A DNA stretch of 32,478 nt, from the NCBI GenBank assembly GCA_016235455.1, contig JACRKZ010000103.1, positions 1 to 32,478 of the forward strand, given 5' to 3'. A program made the position numbers and the translations under genes. Below the pieces are notes generated by a model. It was given only the letters and a program-made list of their open reading frames with translations. It had not been told where the DNA came from and searched no databases. Within the stretch, counting starts at the first letter, position 1. Each line of letters starts with the position of its first letter. This stretch comes from Armatimonadota bacterium. GTDB taxonomy: Bacteria; Armatimonadota; UBA10988. Shown here in pieces: positions 16,643 to 26,140 of this stretch.

Positions 16643-17983
16643 CTAGTCTGGCCGCATCAGCGGGAAGCGCAAGGTGAAGACGGTGCCGACGCCCTGCTCG
16701 CTGGCCACGCTGATCTGGCCGTCGTGGGCGGCCACCACGTTGCCCACGATCTTGGTGCCCAGGCCGGTGCCACCGGGCTTGGTGCTGACCGCGTCCTTGG
16801 TGAACAGCTTGGCGCGCACATGCTCCGGCATGCCGCGGCCCGTATCGCCCACTTCGAGCACCAGGTGTTCGTCGCCATCATGGAAGTCGGCGGCGCGGTC
16901 CAGGCGCGTGCGCACGAAGATACTGCCGCCCTCGGGCGTCTCGGGGATGGCGTTGTTGACCAGGTTGTACACGCAGTTGTAGACCTGCTTCTGGTCCATG
17001 GGCACCAGCGGCAGGTCGTCGGTCAGGCCGCTCAGATCGATGACCAGCCCGGCCCGCTCGGCCACCAGGCGCAGTGGTGTGGCCACGCTCTGCACCACGT
17101 CATTGATGGCCGACGGCTCGAAGGTCGGCTCGGCCACGATGCCCTTGACGCAGTCGGCGATCTCGCGCACTCGGGCCTGCACCTGGTCCGAGCCGTCGAG
17201 GAACATGCGCACCGCTTCGGGATAGAAGTCGCGCAGGCTGGACGTCGCCGACTCCAGCTCGGCCGCCAGCGGCGCGGGCAGTTTGCCGCTCACGTCGTCG
17301 AGCCGGTCGTAGAGGTCCTCGAACATGAACTCCAGGGTCTGCGCGCAGACGCTGACCGGGGTCACCATGTTCTTCACATCGTGGCTGATGTCGCCCATCA
17401 GGTTGACCACCACCGCCAACTGCGCCTCGCGGAACAGCCGCGAGTTCTCGATGGCGCTGGCGGCCTGGGCGGAGAGGATCATCAGGGTGTCGATGTCGTT
17501 CTCATCGAAGAACCCCGTGCCCTCCTTGTTGAGGATCTGCATGACGCCCACGGGGTCGCCGTGGATGGCCTTGATCGGCACGGTGACCATGTTGCGGGTG
17601 TGGAAGTGGGTCATCTGGTCGATGCCCCGGAAATGGCTCTTGTCCTGGGTGACATCCTCGGTGATCTTGGGCTCGCCGGTGCGATAGACCTCGCCGGCAA
17701 TGCCCTTCTGCGGGTCCAGCAGCTTGCCGGTGAGCACGGGCGCCGCCTCGCCCACCACGTAGCGGAACTGCAGCTGTTGCTCGGCTTCGACGAAAATCAG
17801 AATCGATCCGGCGTTGGCGCGTACGGCTTCCAGGCAGCTGGTCAGGGCCGAGCGCAGGATCTCGTCCAGGTCGGTCTTGGAGGAAAGGGCAGCGGTGATC
17901 AACCGTACAGCGTGCAGTTGCGAGGTGCGCTCGGCCAACTGCGCGCGCAGCAGGTCGAGTTCGGAGATGTCGTTCATGCCCAT
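16643..17983 (-). CDS. Soluble GAF-domain sensor histidine kinase
   Basis: About 446 residues. A short N-terminal coiled coil (residues 5-30) leads into a GAF domain at roughly 35-185 (SILIFVEAEQQLQFRYVVGE, GIAGEVYRTGEP, VTVPIKA, GVMQILNK). The phosphoacceptor region has GDISHDVKNMVTP with His near 201, a variant HisKA box. The ATPase domain has the N box YNLVNNAIPE, the G1 box GDTGRGMP and the G2 box TGLGTKIV, all intact. No membrane segment is seen, so it should act in the cytoplasm on a soluble or ligand signal. The start is 17983 or 17977; neither has a strong ribosome site, and the in-frame extension to 18031 is less likely. No response regulator is adjacent, so its partner is unknown. 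Its gene is divergent from the YbjN-like gene and is followed by its own terminator-like hairpin. Confidence 0.93.
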   Translation of the reverse strand: MGMNDISELDLLRAQLAERTSQLHAVRLITAALSSKTDLDEILRSALTSCLEAVRANAGSILIFVEAEQQLQFRYVVGEAAPVLTGKLLDPQKGIAGEVYRTGEPKITEDVTQDKSHFRGIDQMTHFHTRNMVTVPIKAIHGDPVGVMQILNKEGTGFFDENDIDTLMILSAQAASAIENSRLFREAQLAVVVNLMGDISHDVKNMVTPVSVCAQTLEFMFEDLYDRLDDVSGKLPAPLAAELESATSSLRDFYPEAVRMFLDGSDQVQARVREIADCVKGIVAEPTFEPSAINDVVQSVATPLRLVAERAGLVIDLSGLTDDLPLVPMDQKQVYNCVYNLVNNAIPETPEGGSIFVRTRLDRAADFHDGDEHLVLEVGDTGRGMPEHVRAKLFTKDAVSTKPGGTGLGTKIVGNVVAAHDGQISVASEQGVGTVFTLRFPLMRPD

Positions 17984-18095
17984 GAGTGCGTTTTCCGAGC
18001 GAGCCGCAACCTGACACCAACGGCGGCCCACCGTTGACGACAGCGGCGCCGGCCCACTATGATCGACACCACCGCGGCTAGTCTACCGCAAGCGC

Positions 18096-18126
18096 TATAG
18101 TGCCGCAGCGAGGCGGCCACTGTCAA
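18096..18126. promoter_or_regulatory. Candidate promoter elements in the kinase/YbjN divergent gap
   Basis: On the minus strand a perfect TTGACA reads at 18126-18121, with TATAGC about 21 bases further on, a spacing that is too long for a standard promoter. On the plus strand TATAGT at 18096-18101 is a good -10 but lacks a -35. The gap must hold promoters for both genes; the exact assignment is uncertain. Confidence 0.25.
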
Positions 18127-18181
18127 GGCGGCGCGTCGCGTCGCACCGCGCCGAACAGCGGCAGCACAGGAGCCACGACCT

Positions 18182-18625
18182 ATGTTCCCCGATGAGGCGC
18201 TGACCAATCAGTTCCGCCGCGTAGGCCTGGCCCTCGGGCGCGATGAGCGGCGCGGCTGCCTGCGCGCGGACCTGGATGTGGAGAGCGGTCACTGGGAGCT
18301 GCTGGTGTGGTTGGACACTCAAGACGGCGATCTGCTCCTGCTCGTGCCGCATTACCTGCGCGCGCCGCGCCGCGAGCAGGATAGCGCGGCGCGCGCCCGG
18401 CTCTGTGAGCGGCTGCTGGCCCTCAACTACGACCTGGCCCTGGGCTGTTTCGAGCTCGACCCGGCAGATGGCGAGGTGCGCTTCCGGCTGGCCGTGCCGC
18501 TGGGTGACCAGCCGGCCGGCGAGGCGGCCCTGGCGCGCGCGGTGGCGGCGGTACGGTATGCGCTGGACGAAGCCTGGGCGCCCTGCCAGCGCGCGCTCTT
18601 CGCGCTCGACGAACCTGCCGCCTAA
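18182..18625 (+). CDS. YbjN-like (type III secretion chaperone-fold) small protein
   Basis: A 147-residue cytoplasmic protein with no signal peptide or membrane segment. The alternation of strands and helices (WELLVWLDTQDGDLLLLVPHY, then RLCERLLALNYDLALGCFEL, then GEVRFRLAVPLG, then a C-terminal helix) matches the YbjN/type III secretion chaperone-like fold, where LLxLNYxLxxGxFxxD is a recognisable signature. In that family the role is usually regulatory or chaperone-like, and often unknown. ACAGGAG lies about nine bases upstream of the ATG, supporting this start. The gene is divergent from the GAF kinase, and its TAA overlaps the convergent gene's stop by three bases. A functional link with the kinase is possible but not shown. 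Confidence 0.85.
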   Translation: MFPDEALTNQFRRVGLALGRDERRGCLRADLDVESGHWELLVWLDTQDGDLLLLVPHYLRAPRREQDSAARARLCERLLALNYDLALGCFELDPADGEVRFRLAVPLGDQPAGEAALARAVAAVRYALDEAWAPCQRALFALDEPAA

Positions 18626-20121
18626 CGCACGGTGAGCGCGCCCAGCGGATACCACGGGCCCTCGGCGGGCACGCGCAGCGCCAGCTTCAGGTCGGGCAGG
18701 CCGGTGCCGGTGGTGTTGACGATGCCCACCGCCAGCCGGTACTCGCCCGCCGGTACCTGCGTCGCGGGCAGCGCCGCGTCCAGCCGGTACGCATGGGCTG
18801 CGCCGGCCAGCCACTCGCCGGGCTCGGCGGCCGCGTCGACCCAGTGGACCACGGGCTGGCCGCCGTCGCGGGGCAAAAGCGCCAGCGCCGGCCGATAGCA
18901 CTGACCCCAGCGCTGGTTGAGATTAGGCAGCACGCCCTGGGCCAGGTTGGCCCAGACATGACGCACGGTCAGCCGCCCGCCGCGTGCCACCGCGCGCGGC
19001 CAGGCGACCTCGACCGGCGCCAGCCGATAGCCGCCCTCGCGCACGAAGCGCTGCACCAGGTCCGGGTAGCTCAGCCACAGCTTCGCGTCGGCCACGGTGC
19101 GCAGGTCCAGCGTGTTGGCGTGGTAAGCCAGCGCGTCGGCCAGCGCGGCACCGTCGATGTCGCGCCAGGTCTTCCAGTCGCGGCCGTAGCGCTTGTCCAG
19201 GCCGGCCGGATAGGCCGGGTCGCCACCACCCCAGTAGCATTTTTCGCCAAACAGCGGATGCCGCGGCCATAAGGCTCGGAAGCGCTCCTTCTCGTGGTCG
19301 CCGAACCACATGCTGCCCAGCCCATCGCGGCGGATGACGTAGTCGCCGCCGACCAATGCCTCCGACTCGTCCTGCTGCCAGCCGAAGCCGGTGTTGTACT
19401 GCCAGCCGAGCAGCACCCGGTCGAACGGCCGGTAGGCGTCCAGGATCCAGCGCAGCACCGCCGGCGCGCTGGCCGGGTCGCGCAGCGTCAGGTGATGGCC
19501 CTCGCCCCACCAGCCCAGGCCCATCGCGTCGACGAAGTCGACCCGCGTCGGATCGTTGTACTTCCTGGCAAAGGCCGCCGCGAACGCGGCAAACTTGGCC
19601 TGGAAGACCGGGTCGTCCAAGTACGGAGTCCACAGCGACCGGCCCCCGGCGCCGCCTTCGGACACGCCCTGGGCGCCGGCGGCCCGGACATACTCAGGGG
19701 TGGCCTGAGCGGCGTTGTCCTGCGAGGCCACGTACACCCGGAAGGCCAGCCGCAGTCCACGGTCCAGCGCGCCCTGCACCAGTGCCTGGAAATTGGCGTC
19801 GTGGTCCCAGGCGTACTGCCCCTCGGTCGGCTCGAGTTCGGCCCAGCGCCAGCGCACATAGAAGATGGAGGCATAGCGGCGCGCCGCCTGGTCCTGGTCG
19901 CGCCAGTAGTCGGCGGCGCGGGCCACGGGGCCGCAGGCGTCGTCGTACAGCACCCAGCCGCTGCCGGGATTGCGCAACAGGCTGTCGCGGTCCAGCTCGG
20001 GCTCGACGCGGGCATCCAGCGCCAGGTTTGAGGCAGCCGCGTGCTCGGTCACCGGCCAGTTGGCGCCATCCACCATGACCCCGGCCAGACAGCCAAGCAG
20101 ACCCATCATTGCCGGTACCAT
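18622..20121 (-). CDS. DUF4832-like glycosidase-fold exported protein
   Basis: A 499-residue protein. ATG 20121 has GGGAG seven bases upstream. The N-terminus is hydrophobic (MMGLLGCLAGVMV) and probably an export signal, although its n-region lacks basic residues; LLGC could be a weak lipobox. The mature part begins LLRNPGSGWVLYDD and continues with FYVRWRWAELEPTEGQY, LAFRVYVAS and MGLGWWGEGHHL, the strand-motif series of a TIM barrel in beta-galactosidase-like DUF4832/DUF4874 proteins. The Glu of GWWGEGH is a candidate catalytic acid by position. A C-terminal beta domain (about 370-499) follows, ending LPDLKLALRVPAEGPWYPLG. It is divergent from a second protein of the same type 84 bases away, so shared control is likely. 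The substrate is unknown; a surface or environmental glycan is an inference. A longer in-frame extension upstream runs through the divergent gene and is not credible. Confidence 0.87.
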   Translation of the reverse strand: MVPAMMGLLGCLAGVMVDGANWPVTEHAAASNLALDARVEPELDRDSLLRNPGSGWVLYDDACGPVARAADYWRDQDQAARRYASIFYVRWRWAELEPTEGQYAWDHDANFQALVQGALDRGLRLAFRVYVASQDNAAQATPEYVRAAGAQGVSEGGAGGRSLWTPYLDDPVFQAKFAAFAAAFARKYNDPTRVDFVDAMGLGWWGEGHHLTLRDPASAPAVLRWILDAYRPFDRVLLGWQYNTGFGWQQDESEALVGGDYVIRRDGLGSMWFGDHEKERFRALWPRHPLFGEKCYWGGGDPAYPAGLDKRYGRDWKTWRDIDGAALADALAYHANTLDLRTVADAKLWLSYPDLVQRFVREGGYRLAPVEVAWPRAVARGGRLTVRHVWANLAQGVLPNLNQRWGQCYRPALALLPRDGGQPVVHWVDAAAEPGEWLAGAAHAYRLDAALPATQVPAGEYRLAVGIVNTTGTGLPDLKLALRVPAEGPWYPLGALTVR

Positions 20122-20149
20122 GCCCAGTCTCCCGCCGGGCAGGTTGCTC

Positions 20150-20182
20150 GGCTTGAGCAGGATTCCTCTGCATTGGGTATCA
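20150..20182 (+). promoter_or_regulatory. Candidate promoter for the rightward glycan/cimA operon
   Basis: Within the 84-base divergent gap the plus strand has TTGAGC followed nineteen bases later by TATCAT, a fair -10 match with a slightly long spacer. It would give a transcript beginning shortly before the ATG at 20206. Support is only by consensus. Confidence 0.25.
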
Positions 20183-20205
20183 TCTGGGGGCAAGGACCAC
20201 ACACC

Positions 20206-22104
20206 ATGCTGTTCACCGCCCTGTTGGCCTCGCTTCTCGGTCAGGCCGCGCCCGCGCCAATGCCGCTGCTGCTGCGGCCGCCGGCCACGGACCGCATCCT
20301 GCTCAACCCAGGGATGGGTCTGTACGCCCAGTGCGGCGGCAACCCGGCCGTCACGTGGCCGGCGGACGCCTGGTGGCTGCCGGCGGTGGACATCGGCTAC
20401 TTCCGTATGGACTGGGCCGATGTGCAGCCCAACGGGCCGGACGACGACCCGCTGGCCTACTTCGACAAGGCCTTCGACGTGTGGGTGAACAAACTGGGCA
20501 AGCGCGTGGCCATCCGGGTCATGTCCGAGAGCATGCACTCGCGCTACGAGTACGCCACGCCCAAGTGGGTGTTCGACTCCGGCGTGCCGGGGGTCGACCA
20601 TGTCGGCCTCTACGCCAAGCACCAGGTCGACCCCGTGTTCTGGGACGACCGCTACCTCGACGCCGCCTGCCGCTTCATCGCCCGGCTGGGCCAGGCGCTC
20701 GACGGCCGGCCGGACCTGGAGTTTGTGGACATCGGTCAGATCGGCGAGTGGGGCGAGATGCACCTGGGCCAGCACGCGCCGGGCCGCTGGACACCCGAGC
20801 AACTCGAGGCCACCGGCTACACCGAGACGCGTTACGTGGCCGCCTACCGGCGCGTGATCGATGCCTACGCGGCGGCGTTCCCCCGCACGCGGGTCTTCCT
20901 GAATGTGGGCGACCGCGGCCAGATCAACGACTATGCCGCGCTGCGCGGCATGCACTTTCGTCAGGACGGGCTCAATCCTGGCGGCCCGTCGGCCAACGTT
21001 GGCGAACTCTACTACAAGCCGTATGCGCCGCGTGGCGTCATCGGCATGTACGAGTTCTTCGCGTCGTATGACGAGATGGTCCAGCGCAAGTGGGACCTGC
21101 GCCGCACACTCGATGCCGGGCTGTCGGCGCCCATCAGCTACCTCAACACCAACCTGTACGGCGTGAACAGCCTGCACCGGGCGCCGCCCGAAGTGCAGAC
21201 CATGCTGCTGGACACGGCGCGACGCATCGGCTACCGGTTCGGCGTCGACCAGGTGGAGACGCTCGGGCCGGTGCGGTCGGGCGCCAGGCGCGCCGCGCGC
21301 CTGCCGGTGGTCATCACCTTCGCCAACCGCGGCGTGGCCTGGTGCCATGTCAGCTACGCGGTGGAGGTGGGCCTGCTGCCCGCGGACGGCACCACGCCCG
21401 TGGCCAGCGAACTGGTCTACCCGGCCCAGCCGACTACGCGCTGGGAGCCCGGCAAGACGGCCGTGGTGGGCGCGGCGCTGACGATCCCCGCCAACACGGC
21501 GCCGGGCCGCTACCGGTTGGTGGCGCGGCTGCGTGACGCCGACCACCAGGGCAAGCCGATCGCGCTGGACCTGGCGCCCTTGGCGGACGGCTGGCACGAA
21601 CTCGGCTCGATCCCGGTGGTGCTCGGCGCCAGCGACGATCAGACCGCCTACCAGGATGGTTTCGAGGGCGAAGCTCACGCCTGGCGCGCGGCGCCTGGCA
21701 TGACCGCGGCGGTGGCGGCTCCGGGCCGCGAGGGCGGCCACGCCCTGCATCTGACGGGCACCCAACCCGATGCCTGGAGTCTGGCCTCGACGCGCGTGCC
21801 GCTGGCGCCCGGCAGCAAGTGCCGGCTGACCGCCTGGATGAAGGTCGACGACTGGCAGCCGGGCACGGGCCGGCCGTCGGTCAAGATGGGCGCCAACAAC
21901 CGCGAAGGCCGGTGGCTGAACAACTTCACCACGACCGGCTACGACCTGGCCGGCAAAGGCACCTGGCAGCGCCTGGCCATTACCTTTGTCGCCCCGTTCG
22001 AGAGCGCCAATGGCGACATTGCCCTGGAAAAGGGCGGCACGCACCCGGTCACGGCGGACATTTGGATTGACGATGTGTCGGTAGAAGTACTGGAGGCGCC
22101 TTGA
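20206..22104 (+). CDS. DUF4832-like glycosidase-fold protein with C-terminal carbohydrate-binding-like domain
   Basis: A 632-residue protein starting at an ATG preceded by AAGGA. A short hydrophobic signal (MLFTALLASLLGQAAPA) suggests export. Residues about 30-370 show the same motif series as the divergent neighbour: LLNPGMGLY, IGYFRMDWADVQP, VAIRVMSES, and IGQIGEWGEMHLG, where the Glu residues are candidate catalytic acids. Residues about 370-480 form a beta domain with the RYRLVARLRD pattern common in DUF4832 proteins. Residues about 488-632 look like a jelly-roll carbohydrate-binding module (YQDGFEGE, GGHALHLTG, CRLTAWMKVDDW, WIDDVSVEVLE). It heads a tight operon with a TPR protein, a glycosyltransferase and cimA. 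It probably acts on an extracellular or envelope glycan; no substrate can be named. The paralogy with the divergent gene is from motif and architecture comparison by eye. Confidence 0.88.
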   Translation: MLFTALLASLLGQAAPAPMPLLLRPPATDRILLNPGMGLYAQCGGNPAVTWPADAWWLPAVDIGYFRMDWADVQPNGPDDDPLAYFDKAFDVWVNKLGKRVAIRVMSESMHSRYEYATPKWVFDSGVPGVDHVGLYAKHQVDPVFWDDRYLDAACRFIARLGQALDGRPDLEFVDIGQIGEWGEMHLGQHAPGRWTPEQLEATGYTETRYVAAYRRVIDAYAAAFPRTRVFLNVGDRGQINDYAALRGMHFRQDGLNPGGPSANVGELYYKPYAPRGVIGMYEFFASYDEMVQRKWDLRRTLDAGLSAPISYLNTNLYGVNSLHRAPPEVQTMLLDTARRIGYRFGVDQVETLGPVRSGARRAARLPVVITFANRGVAWCHVSYAVEVGLLPADGTTPVASELVYPAQPTTRWEPGKTAVVGAALTIPANTAPGRYRLVARLRDADHQGKPIALDLAPLADGWHELGSIPVVLGASDDQTAYQDGFEGEAHAWRAAPGMTAAVAAPGREGGHALHLTGTQPDAWSLASTRVPLAPGSKCRLTAWMKVDDWQPGTGRPSVKMGANNREGRWLNNFTTTGYDLAGKGTWQRLAITFVAPFESANGDIALEKGGTHPVTADIWIDDVSVEVLEAP

Positions 22105-23579
22105 GCCCTTGGGTCTGGCTGTTGGCGGCGGCGCTGAGCGCGGCGTTGTGGTGGTTGATGCGCGCCTGGTGGCTGACCAAGGGCGCGCTGGCCCTGGCTG
22201 AGCGCACGTTGCGTCGTGGCCGGCCGGAGTCGGCGCTGTTCTGGCTGGAGCGCCTGCGCGCGCGCCGACCCCGCGATCTGCCGCTGGCGCACCGCCTGGC
22301 GCAGGCCTACTATCAGGCCGGCCACTACGCCTCGGGGCTGCAACTGTGTGACACGCTGCTGACGCAGGTTGATACCGCGCTGACCGGCCCCCTGCAGGCG
22401 CTGCGCGCCGATTGCCTGGACCGCTTGGGCCGGCCCGACGAGGCGGCGGCCGCGCGCGAGGCGGCTGGTGCGGCCTTCCTGACCCGCGATCCGGGCTCGC
22501 TGTTCGCCCGCGAGTTGGCCGTCGACCGCCTCCAGGCGGCCGGTGACTGGTTCGGCGCGCTGCGCGAACTCGAAGGCCTGCTGGACAGCCTGGTCACCTC
22601 GCCGGAGGTGCCCAGCGATCCGGCGGCGTACGCCCAGTTCCTCGCGGCGTTGCGCGTGCGCCTGGCCAAGCTCTACTCGACGCTGGGCCACGACCAGTCG
22701 GCGGTGGCCACACTCGAGCTCGTGCTGGGCCGTGGTGGGCTACCGGAGTCCATCCGGCACGACGCCCACCTGGCCGCCGCGCGCGCCTACCTGGCGCTGG
22801 ATAGCATCGACCAGGCGCAACGCGATGCGCAGGACGCCTTTCGCATCGCCAACCTGGCCCATGAGCCCGAGAAGCTCATCGACGACTGCCTGCTGCTGGG
22901 CGAAGTGGCGGTGCATCGCGGCGACTACGTCGAGGCCATGCGCCAGTACCAGCGCGTGCGCGAGTGTGGCGAGACGGGCCGCTGGCTGGCCTACCTCAGC
23001 GAGGCCCAACTGCTGCACCTGTGGGGCCGTCGCGGCGAAGCCGAGCGGGCCGGTCGTCGCGCCGCGGAGCTGGCGCCGCAAGACCCGGTGACCGGCGCGG
23101 TGGTGGCGCTGGCGCGGGCCGCCATGGCCTACGACAGCGACCCGCGCGCGGCGCGCGCCCTGCTGTTGCCGGCCCTCGACGCGCCGCCGCCCGAGCCCCG
23201 CTTCGGCGCGCGGCGTTCGGCGCTGGCCGCCATGGTGGCCGCCGCCGCGGGCGAGGACCCGACGCCGTTCCTCGACGACATCGCCACGGCGCGCCGCACC
23301 TTCCCGCACGACCGGCATCTGCTCGCCGACCTGGACGACGCGGAAGGCGAGATCGCCTGGCACCGGGGCGACTACCTGGCCGCGGCCGGCTTCTTTCAGG
23401 CGGCCTTGCTGCGCCCCTGTCAGCCGCTGCTGGCGCCGGCCATCCAGGTGCGCATGGCCGACTGCCTGGCCCGCTCCGGCGCGGACGGCACGCCCTGGCT
23501 GCAGCGTGCCGCGAGCTACGGCGTGCCGCTGGCCGCGGTCGAGCAGGCGCGCCGCCGATTGAGCCAGGCTTCCTCTTGA
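22101..23579 (+). CDS. TPR-repeat protein with N-terminal membrane anchor
   Basis: A 492-residue protein that starts at TTG. The TTGA overlaps the previous gene's stop, and GGAGG lies four bases upstream, which strongly supports this unusual start and translational coupling. Residues 3-22 form a membrane helix (WVWLLAAALSAALWWLMRAW). The rest is alpha-helical with tetratricopeptide-like repeats, for example LALAERTLRRGRPESALFWL, LAQAYYQAGHYASGLQLCD and a long series to the C-terminus. Such proteins usually act as scaffolds for envelope assembly or glycan machinery. The topology would put the repeats on one face of the inner membrane; which face is not clear. Function is unknown beyond protein-protein contacts. 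Its neighbours suggest a partner in the glycosyltransferase pathway. Confidence 0.88.
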   Translation: MSPWVWLLAAALSAALWWLMRAWWLTKGALALAERTLRRGRPESALFWLERLRARRPRDLPLAHRLAQAYYQAGHYASGLQLCDTLLTQVDTALTGPLQALRADCLDRLGRPDEAAAAREAAGAAFLTRDPGSLFARELAVDRLQAAGDWFGALRELEGLLDSLVTSPEVPSDPAAYAQFLAALRVRLAKLYSTLGHDQSAVATLELVLGRGGLPESIRHDAHLAAARAYLALDSIDQAQRDAQDAFRIANLAHEPEKLIDDCLLLGEVAVHRGDYVEAMRQYQRVRECGETGRWLAYLSEAQLLHLWGRRGEAERAGRRAAELAPQDPVTGAVVALARAAMAYDSDPRAARALLLPALDAPPPEPRFGARRSALAAMVAAAAGEDPTPFLDDIATARRTFPHDRHLLADLDDAEGEIAWHRGDYLAAAGFFQAALLRPCQPLLAPAIQVRMADCLARSGADGTPWLQRAASYGVPLAAVEQARRRLSQASS

Positions 23580-23589
23580 GGTACACGCC

Positions 23590-24516
23590 ATGAACCAGCC
23601 CCCCGGCGTCGAGCGCGGCGCCCTTGTGCCGCCCGAGCCGCGCGTCAGCGTGGTCATCCCCACCTACCGGCCCGCCTACCTCGAGGCCGCCCTGGAGTCG
23701 GTGCGCGCGCAGACGTGGCGCGACTTCGAGATCGTGCTGGTGGACGACGGCTCACCCGAGCCGGTGCGGCCCGGCGTGTGCGACGATCTCGTGCTCGTGC
23801 GCCAGGCCAACGCCGGGCCGGGCGCCGCGCGCAACCGCGGCATCCAGGAAGCCCGCGGCCAGCTGGTGGCGCTGCTGGACCACGACGACCTGTGGCTGCC
23901 CGACAAGCTGCGGCAGCAGGTGGCCTGGCACGACGCGCATCCCGAGACGGTGCTGAGTTGCGTCGATATCGCCACGCTGGGCCGGCCCGAGGCGCCCACC
24001 TTCCTGCACCGCTACCACGGCGCGACGCGCTTGGTGACGCTGGACGATCTGCTGCGCGAGAACGTGCTGGGCACCTGTGGTGTCATGCTGCGGCGCGACG
24101 CTGCCCTGGCCGTGGGCGGCTTCGATGTCGCCCAGCGCTACACCGATGATTACCGCATGTGGTTGGAGCTGGCCACCTACGGCCAACTGGCCTTTATCGA
24201 CGAGGTCCTGGCCCTCTACAGAGTGGACGAGGCCAGCTTGACCGGTCAGGGTCGCAAGGCTGGGGAGTGGCAGACGGCCGAGTTGCAGGTGTACGAGAAG
24301 TTCTACGCGGCCCACCCTGAGTACAGGACACGCCCGGCGGCGCGCGACGGACTGGCCAGAGCCTGGTTTGACAAGGGCTATGCTATGCTTCAGCTTCGAG
24401 AATTCGCCCAGGCTCGCCAGGCCTTTGGCAAGTCGCTGGCGCAGCGCCCACTGCGGCGCCGCGCCTGGCTCAATCTGGGGCGCGCGCTGTTTCGCGTGCC
24501 CGTAGGAGGTAACTGA
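23590..24516 (+). CDS. Family 2 (GT-A) glycosyltransferase
   Basis: A 308-residue cytoplasmic enzyme. It shows the GT2 core in order: VSVVIPTYRPAYLEAALESV near the N-terminus, FEIVLVDDGS for nucleotide-sugar binding, NAGPGAARNRGI, and VALLDHDDLWLP as the metal-binding DXD region. The acceptor-side segment GGFDVAQRYTDDYRMWLEL follows. The last roughly 45 residues (FDKGYAMLQLREFAQARQAF and onwards) resemble a TPR repeat, which is an unusual tail for GT2 and echoes the TPR protein encoded just upstream. TGAGGT lies nine bases before the ATG. It would transfer a sugar from a nucleotide donor to a glycan or lipid-linked acceptor at the inner membrane. Donor and acceptor cannot be read from the sequence. 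Confidence 0.94.
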   Translation: MNQPPGVERGALVPPEPRVSVVIPTYRPAYLEAALESVRAQTWRDFEIVLVDDGSPEPVRPGVCDDLVLVRQANAGPGAARNRGIQEARGQLVALLDHDDLWLPDKLRQQVAWHDAHPETVLSCVDIATLGRPEAPTFLHRYHGATRLVTLDDLLRENVLGTCGVMLRRDAALAVGGFDVAQRYTDDYRMWLELATYGQLAFIDEVLALYRVDEASLTGQGRKAGEWQTAELQVYEKFYAAHPEYRTRPAARDGLARAWFDKGYAMLQLREFAQARQAFGKSLAQRPLRRRAWLNLGRALFRVPVGGN

Positions 24517-24518
24517 AC

Positions 24519-26096
<1,578 letters not shown>

Positions 26097-26102
26097 GCGG
26101 GC

Positions 26103-26134
26103 CGCCGGCTGGGGCCCGCGGGTCCCAGCCGGCG
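26103..26134. terminator. Bidirectional terminator-like hairpin between convergent genes
   Basis: An eleven-base perfect stem (cgccggctggg at 26103-26113, cccagccggcg at 26124-26134) with a ten-base loop sits seven bases past the cimA stop and seven before the end of the convergent hydrolase gene. No T-tract follows on either strand, so efficiency is uncertain. Confidence 0.55.
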
Positions 26135-26140
26135 CTTGAC

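Noticed and set aside
16571..18037. A 488-residue plus-strand open frame opposite the histidine kinase
   Set aside because: The minus strand has complete GAF, H, N, G1 and G2 motifs; the plus-strand product has none.
20122..22044. In-frame N-terminal extension of the leftward DUF4832-like gene to about 1140 residues
   Set aside because: It would run antisense through the whole rightward DUF4832-like gene. The hydrophobic N-terminus and ribosome site at 20121 mark the real start.
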